DNA from: DASWJQ01 sp964517315
Lineage (GTDB): Bacteria; Chloroflexota; Anaerolineae; Anaerolineales; E44-bin32
Assembly: GCA_964517315.1 (NCBI GenBank)
Contig: CAZFCJ010000121.1
Location: forward strand, 1 to 9,336
DNA length: 9,336 nucleotides
Direction: 5' to 3'
The notes beneath the pieces were generated by a model. That model saw only the letters and a program-made list of their open reading frames with translations, was not told where the DNA came from and made no database searches. Each line of letters begins with the position of its first letter. The first letter of the stretch is position 1. The translations under genes and the position numbers were made by a program. Positions 5,779 to 9,336 of this stretch are shown piece by piece.

Positions 5779-6777
5779 ATGCAATCGCAGCCCGATCGTC
5801 TGATCACTGGCCTTGGACTTCTCGTCGCGGCCTCACTGTTCCTGGCCGCGTGCAACCTGCCCGGAATGCAGGCTACGCCGGAATCCGACAGCCTTGCCAC
5901 GGCGGCCGCGGAGACCGTGGCCGCAGAACTGACCCAGGCTGCTACCGAGGCGGCCCAGACTCCCGCCACCGATACTCCCCCGCCGGCCACCGCGACGCCG
6001 GCCGCCGCCGACACGCCCGCCGAGTCCACGGATACGCCTTCGCCGACCGGCTGTACCGATCGGGCCGACTTCGTGACGGACGTCACTGTGCCCGACAACA
6101 CATTTTTCGAAGCCGGCGAATCGTTCACCAAGACGTGGCGCCTCCGCAACGCGGGCTCGTGTACGTGGACAACCCAGTATTCGCTGGTCTTTGACAGTGG
6201 TAGGGCGATGAGTGGTCCGGCCTCCGTTCCACTGCCTGGCAGCGCGCCTCCCAACGCCACCATGGACCTGTCCGTGGATCTGATCGCGCCGACCACCGAC
6301 GGCACCCACCGCGGAAACTGGATGCTGCGCAACGCCGACGGCGAAGAATTCGGCATCGGCTCCAATGCCCAAACGGCGTTTTGGGTTCAGATCCGAGTGG
6401 GCCCCACTCCCACCCCTGAACCAGATGTGTACAACTCGGGCAAGGTCGACATTGATCAGTCCTTCCTCGCCGACCTGGACTCGATCGCGCAAACTTCGTC
6501 CGGCGCCGACATCTGGTTCGAAGCGGTGACATCTACGGAGAAGTACCTCACACCCCGCAATGGCGCGAGCTTGGGTCTGATGAGCTCCGTGCCGACCCAC
6601 AGCGACTGCGCCAGCGCATCTCTGGAATCGGACCGGGTGTCATTGGACGACTTCGGCGAAGGCGACCTCTTCTGCTTCGAAACCAACGAAGGTCGCTTCG
6701 GACGCTTTGAAGTCGAGAACATCACCGGCGGGTCCTCACAAACGATCACCCTCGATGTCCTGACTTGGGAGAAATAA
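5779..6777 (+). CDS. Lipoprotein with NBR1-like Ig domain and an uncharacterised C-terminal domain
   Basis: The 332-residue product has a lipoprotein signal peptide with lipobox L22-A23-A24-C25, so it should be anchored outside the membrane. An Ala/Thr/Pro-rich linker follows to ~90. Residues ~92-207 form an Ig-like domain of the NBR1 type (PF16158): FVTDVTVPDNTFFEAGESF, then KTWRLRNAGSCTW, and a closing FWVQIRV strand. C92 and C128 are placed to form a disulfide. In eukaryotic NBR1 and its bacterial relatives this fold is thought to mediate protein contacts. After a TPTPEP hinge (~210-215), residues ~216-332 make a compact domain with C277 and C299 and few charged repeats, which I do not recognise. 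The function is unknown; a surface scaffold or ligand-binding role is only inference. A paralogue lies 453 nt downstream on the same strand. Confidence 0.85.
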   Translation: MQSQPDRLITGLGLLVAASLFLAACNLPGMQATPESDSLATAAAETVAAELTQAATEAAQTPATDTPPPATATPAAADTPAESTDTPSPTGCTDRADFVTDVTVPDNTFFEAGESFTKTWRLRNAGSCTWTTQYSLVFDSGRAMSGPASVPLPGSAPPNATMDLSVDLIAPTTDGTHRGNWMLRNADGEEFGIGSNAQTAFWVQIRVGPTPTPEPDVYNSGKVDIDQSFLADLDSIAQTSSGADIWFEAVTSTEKYLTPRNGASLGLMSSVPTHSDCASASLESDRVSLDDFGEGDLFCFETNEGRFGRFEVENITGGSSQTITLDVLTWEK

Positions 6778-6825
6778 CCGGCCTCAAGGTCATTGGGACG
6801 CATGAGTCGATGGACGGGGGCCTCC

Positions 6826-7070
6826 AGGCTTGAGGCTTCGGGATGTTGGCCGGTGGCCGCTGGCTACTGGCAACGAGCACCCGGCCCCTCGCGGCCAGCT
6901 CGGTTCTTGGATTACGAGTCTCTTGTCACCAGTCAATGAGCGCTGAGCGCCGAGCCCTGAGCAATGCGGCCTCCGGCCGCTGGCCCCTCCACTCTGGCAT
7001 CTAGCCTCTAGCTCGGCTCCGCGAGTCCGTAGGATTTGAGCAGCCCGATTCCGGATAACGGGTAACGGGT
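6826..7070. repeat. Long degenerate heptanucleotide tandem array (island B)
   Basis: This 245-nt stretch divides into 35 successive 7-bp units without a phase break if cut at 6826 + 7n. Clear runs are AGGCTTG and AGGCTTC (6826, 6833); TGGCCGG, TGGCCGC, TGGCTAC, TGGCAAC and GAGCACC (6847-6881); GAGCGCT, GAGCGCC, GAGCCCT and GAGCAAT (6938-6965); CTGGCAT, CTAGCCT and CTAGCTC (6994-7014); and AACGGGT twice (7057, 7064). Between them units are degenerate (for example 6903-6937) but keep register. Many units have G-rich positions 3-4 (GC or GG). No protein-coding gene is supported here. Confidence 0.7.
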
Positions 7071-7187
7071 CATGTGTAAAGTTGCAGGTGTTCCGTTGCC
7101 AAGCCAAGAAGGAATAACACTCAGACCCAAAGCCCCCTCTGTGTTTCTGTGGTTGGCCACCCCGATCCCGATCATCCCCGAGCGAGG
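7071..7187. other. Non-coding remainder of the 453-nt gap, with a GTGT-rich segment
   Basis: After the heptamer array no gene is supported before the start at 7231. The stretch 7137-7154 (CTCTGTGTTTCTGTGGTT) matches 13 of 18 positions of 2375-2392 in the other island, and both are preceded by an ACAC/CAAAG-containing stretch. A short hexamer duplication (CCCGAT twice) occurs near 7162-7173. The rest shows nothing I can identify. Confidence 0.5.
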
Positions 7188-7193
7188 TACAAT
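7188..7193 (+). promoter_or_regulatory. -10 box of the second NBR1-Ig lipoprotein
   Basis: TACAAT lies about 37 nt before the start codon and predicts a leader of about 30 nt. The same hexamer precedes the LysM gene. No -35 or extended -10 TG is seen, so confidence is limited. Confidence 0.4.
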
Positions 7194-7230
7194 CTCGGCG
7201 GAATCGGGCGAACAGGGATTGTAGAGGGTG

Positions 7231-8010
7231 ATGGTACTTCGCAGGCTGCTCGTGAACCTGCTGGCGGCGATCCTGTTGACCGCCTGCAACGTTCCCCAAT
7301 CGGCCTCCAACGGCGAGCAGGCCTCCACCGAGGCAGCAGAAACGGTTGAGGCGGTCCTCACGCGCGAAGGACCCGACATTCTCGCCACGGGGCGAGCGGA
7401 ACAAACCGCACTGACACCGATCACCTCCACGCCGACCTCAACCCCGCCGAGCCCGAATCCAACCGAGAACGAGACGTGCGAAAACAGTGCCGAATTCATC
7501 GACGACGTCACAATTCGCGATAACGAGGAGCTCCGGCCCGGCGAGTCGTTTGTGAAGATTTGGCGACTGCGCAACGCCGGGGGTTGCGCCTGGACGCCGG
7601 CTTATCTGCTTGCATTCTTCGGGGGACACCGACTGGAGGCACCCCAGACGGTATCACTCTCTCGTGAGGTTGAACCCGGCGGAGTGATCGACCTCGCCGT
7701 TGAGATGACAGCCCCTACCCAGCCCGGCACCTACCAGGGTTTCTGGAAGCTGCGCAGCCCCGAAGGCGAGTTCTTCGGCATCGGTCCGCAGGGAGATCAA
7801 TCTTTCTGGGTAAAGATCGTGGTGCCCGCTGCGAGCTCGACCGAGGCCCCGGAAACCCCAACCCCGGTTGCAGAAGCAACGGAGACCGCGACCCCCTCTG
7901 TGACCCCTACGCCAACCCCCAGTCCAACCGGCCCGACCCCGACCCCGGAGCCGACTTCAACCCCTAGCCCCACGCCCACAGGGGAAGCCACCCCCAAATC
8001 CACCCCTTAA
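7231..8010 (+). CDS. Lipoprotein with NBR1-like Ig domain and Thr-Pro tail
   Basis: The 259-residue product has a lipoprotein signal peptide with lipobox L16-T17-A18-C19. A Thr/Pro-containing linker runs to ~80, and the NBR1-like Ig domain spans ~83-199. It aligns with the preceding lipoprotein motif by motif: FIDDVTIRDNEELRPGESF, KIWRLRNAGGCAWT, a GFWKLRSPEGEFFGIG hairpin and FWVKIVV. C83 and C119 match the Cys pair of the paralogue. After the Ig domain there is only a ~60-residue low-complexity Pro/Thr/Ser tail to the stop, so the extra C-terminal domain of the paralogue is absent. The start is ATG 7231 or GTG 7228; an in-frame TAG just upstream (7222-7224) rules out anything longer. AGAGGG (7223-7228) is too close to be a good ribosome site for either. 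The role is unknown; the tail could thread through the wall. Confidence 0.85.
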   Translation: MVLRRLLVNLLAAILLTACNVPQSASNGEQASTEAAETVEAVLTREGPDILATGRAEQTALTPITSTPTSTPPSPNPTENETCENSAEFIDDVTIRDNEELRPGESFVKIWRLRNAGGCAWTPAYLLAFFGGHRLEAPQTVSLSREVEPGGVIDLAVEMTAPTQPGTYQGFWKLRSPEGEFFGIGPQGDQSFWVKIVVPAASSTEAPETPTPVAEATETATPSVTPTPTPSPTGPTPTPEPTSTPSPTPTGEATPKSTP

Positions 8011-8094
8011 TCAGGCGCGGTCCGCTGCCTCATCCAGGCGACCACCCACGCACTTGTATGGTACGCGGGGACCTTGGCGCTCCAGGCCTCGCCG

Positions 8095-8103
8095 TGCTAA
8101 AGT
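8095..8103 (+). promoter_or_regulatory. Extended -10 of the receiver gene, predicting a leaderless transcript
   Basis: TGcTAAAGT is an extended -10 whose hexamer (8098-8103) ends 6 nt before the ATG at 8110, the same geometry as at queG. A possible weak -35 (TTGGCG, 8074-8079) lies 18 bp upstream. No Shine-Dalgarno separates promoter and start, so a leaderless mRNA is expected. Confidence 0.45.
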
Positions 8104-8109
8104 GAAATT

Positions 8110-9336
8110 ATGGGCACCAAAGTCCTGGTTGTCGACGCGAACCGCGAGTTCGCCATCCTCATCCGTCAATCCCTCGAGGAAGGCGGACAATACAGCGTTT
8201 CGGTAGCCAACAGCGGCATGGAAGCCCTGACGCTGGCCGCCGAGACACCATTTGAACTGGCCGTCATCGATCTCGATTTACCCGACATTCAAGGCCGGAA
8301 GGTCGTCCGGCGTCTCCGCGAAGCGCAACCTGAACTCAAGCTCGTGGTCATCCCCGAGTCCGGAAGGGACGAGGTGGACGATGAAGAGACGGTCCCCGTG
8401 GAGGGCGTGCTGCGTAAGCCCTTCTACCTTCCCGACCTTCCCAAGATCCTGCAGGAGACACTGGAAAGCTCGCCCATGCCGGCTCGAGGTGAACATCGTG
8501 AGGCGAAGGCCGGCGGGGTGGCGGACCTGGAGGCGCAGTTCGATCCGGAGGCGGACGAATTTCAAGGCCAGATTCCCTCCCTCGAACAGGCTTCGGATCT
8601 GCTGGACATCGGCTTGCCCTCAAGCGGAGCCAAGGCCGCACTTCTGCTCCGGGACCGCCGACCGATCGCCCAGGCCGGAGATATATCAGCGGGCACGCTG
8701 CGCGAGGTCTCAGGGGCTATTCCCGATCCTCCCTCCCGAAATCGGACCGGCGACCTGGTTCGGTTTCTGCGCCTCGCCGGCCGCCGGGATGATTTCTTGC
8801 TCTACGGCACCCAAATCGCAGATCGCCTGAACCTGGCCCTTCTTTTTCCCGCCGATACGCCCATTGGGGTTGCGCGCAAGCAGACGGGCCTTCTGGCCCA
8901 GAAGCTGATCGAGGCTCCGCATGAGGCCGCGGAGGTGAAAGCATCCGAGGAGGATGACGCCGTGGCGACGATCTCCGAGGCTCAGACGGTTGAACCGCGG
9001 CCGCAGGTCGAACCCGAGGAGATGAGAGGGCCCGAGGCGGAGGCCGAGCAACCCGGACCGCCGGAGCTCGATGCGGAGGAGCTCGTTCCGCCCGAGGAAG
9101 AAGGCCAAGTGCCAGAAGCGCCCGACGTGGCGGCCCAGGCCATTGAGCCGGAGCCCCCCACGATTGAACCCGCAGCAGCGGAAGGCCCTGAGGCCGAGCA
9201 AGCCGAGCCGAAAATGCCCGAGGATGAGGCGGACAAACCTGGACCGCCCGGGGTAGAAGCCGAAGCGACCGATGGACCCCAAGCTCGGCCCGTCGAGCCG
9301 GAGCCAGCCGAGGTTGAAGGCCCAGCGGCTGAAGCG
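8110..9336 (+). CDS. Atypical receiver-domain protein with possible Roadblock/LC7-like domain and Glu/Pro/Ala tail (3' end outside window)
   Basis: The frame is open for 409 codons to the window edge, so the C-terminus is missing. Residues ~3-120 are a response-regulator receiver: VLVVDANRE (5-13), phosphoacceptor D54 in VIDLDLPDIQG, and K103 in RKPF. Two signature residues differ: the second acidic residue after strand 1 is Ala (A10), and the Thr/Ser after strand 4 is Pro (P82). A linker (~121-155) leads to residues ~156-268. That segment resembles a Roadblock/LC7 domain: a strand AALLLRDRRPIAQAG (176-190), a helix, and LALLFPADTPIGVARKQTGLLAQKL (split as 242-251 and 252-266). This part is inference. 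From ~272 on, the chain is acidic low-complexity Glu/Pro/Ala with GPEAE blocks near 307 and 359 and no aromatic residue or Cys. It has no signal peptide and no DNA-binding domain so far, so it probably works through protein contacts. The start is set by the leaderless-type promoter. Confidence 0.75.
   Translation, partial: MGTKVLVVDANREFAILIRQSLEEGGQYSVSVANSGMEALTLAAETPFELAVIDLDLPDIQGRKVVRRLREAQPELKLVVIPESGRDEVDDEETVPVEGVLRKPFYLPDLPKILQETLESSPMPARGEHREAKAGGVADLEAQFDPEADEFQGQIPSLEQASDLLDIGLPSSGAKAALLLRDRRPIAQAGDISAGTLREVSGAIPDPPSRNRTGDLVRFLRLAGRRDDFLLYGTQIADRLNLALLFPADTPIGVARKQTGLLAQKLIEAPHEAAEVKASEEDDAVATISEAQTVEPRPQVEPEEMRGPEAEAEQPGPPELDAEELVPPEEEGQVPEAPDVAAQAIEPEPPTIEPAAAEGPEAEQAEPKMPEDEADKPGPPGVEAEATDGPQARPVEPEPAEVEGPAAEA

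Noticed and set aside
5712..6600. Minus-strand frames of 217 and 255 codons
   Set aside because: They are antisense to the well-supported lipoprotein gene. Their Gly/Arg/Val-rich composition reflects the complement of Ala/Thr/Pro codons.
6781..6836. Inverted repeat GCCTCAAG / CTTGAGGC after the first lipoprotein, as a terminator
   Set aside because: The arms are 40 nt apart with no T-run after the second arm, and the second arm belongs to the heptamer array.
6826..7070. CRISPR array
   Set aside because: There are no conserved direct repeats of CRISPR length, no spacers and no cas genes; the period is 7 bp.
6790..7404. Minus-strand frame of 204 codons across the repeat island
   Set aside because: It runs through the heptamer array and into the signal peptide of the second lipoprotein, has no ribosome site and no known domain. 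A 7-bp repeat read in triplets can stay open by chance.
7906..8000. Repetitive CCC/ACC-rich DNA as a tandem repeat element
   Set aside because: It is the coding sequence of the Thr-Pro tail of the second lipoprotein, and the repetition follows from the protein composition.
8710..9282. 190-codon minus-strand frame rich in Gly, Leu and Arg
   Set aside because: It is antisense to the receiver gene and arises from the Glu/Pro/Ala-rich codons of its tail.

Overview
The window looks like ordinary chromosomal DNA from a GC-rich member of the Chloroflexota, probably the Anaerolineae. The argument is indirect. Four of the seven genes encode exported proteins with long Thr-Pro ('TPTP') linkers. Two of those are tandem lipoproteins with the NBR1-like Ig domain that is very common in Anaerolineae, and one is a membrane-anchored double-LysM protein. 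No rRNA, tRNA, CRISPR array, transposase or phage gene was found.

Layout. A predicted SAM-dependent methyltransferase (37-912, minus) diverges from queG (1072-2232, plus), which encodes the last enzyme of queuosine synthesis. queG converges on a LysM protein (2501-3205, minus) across a 268-nt repeat-filled gap. Upstream of the LysM gene on the same strand is an esterase-like lipoprotein (3281-4192, minus). It diverges from a MiaB-type tRNA methylthiotransferase (4283-5638, plus) through a 90-nt gap with back-to-back promoters. Two paralogous NBR1-Ig lipoproteins follow (5779-6777 and 7231-8010, plus), separated by a 453-nt repeat island. The last gene (8110 to the window end, plus) starts with a response-regulator receiver domain, continues with a possible Roadblock/LC7-like domain and a long Glu/Pro/Ala-rich tail, and is cut by the window edge.

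How the genes relate. queG and miaB both modify tRNA anticodon loops (positions 34 and 37) but are not in one operon. The four exported proteins form a surface-protein theme. Six of the seven genes have a recognisable TAnnnT -10 box just upstream; the seventh, the first NBR1-Ig lipoprotein, has a strong ribosome site instead. Two genes (queG and the receiver gene) have an extended -10 ending exactly 6 nt before the start codon, which predicts leaderless mRNAs.

Most unusual content. Two intergenic islands (2236-2502 and 6826-7070) are built from degenerate tandem repeats with a strict 7-bp period whose consensus drifts along the array. Both carry a related GTGT-rich segment and share an 11-bp word in opposite orientation. 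The receiver protein lacks two conserved receiver residues. No clearly new multi-gene system is visible.
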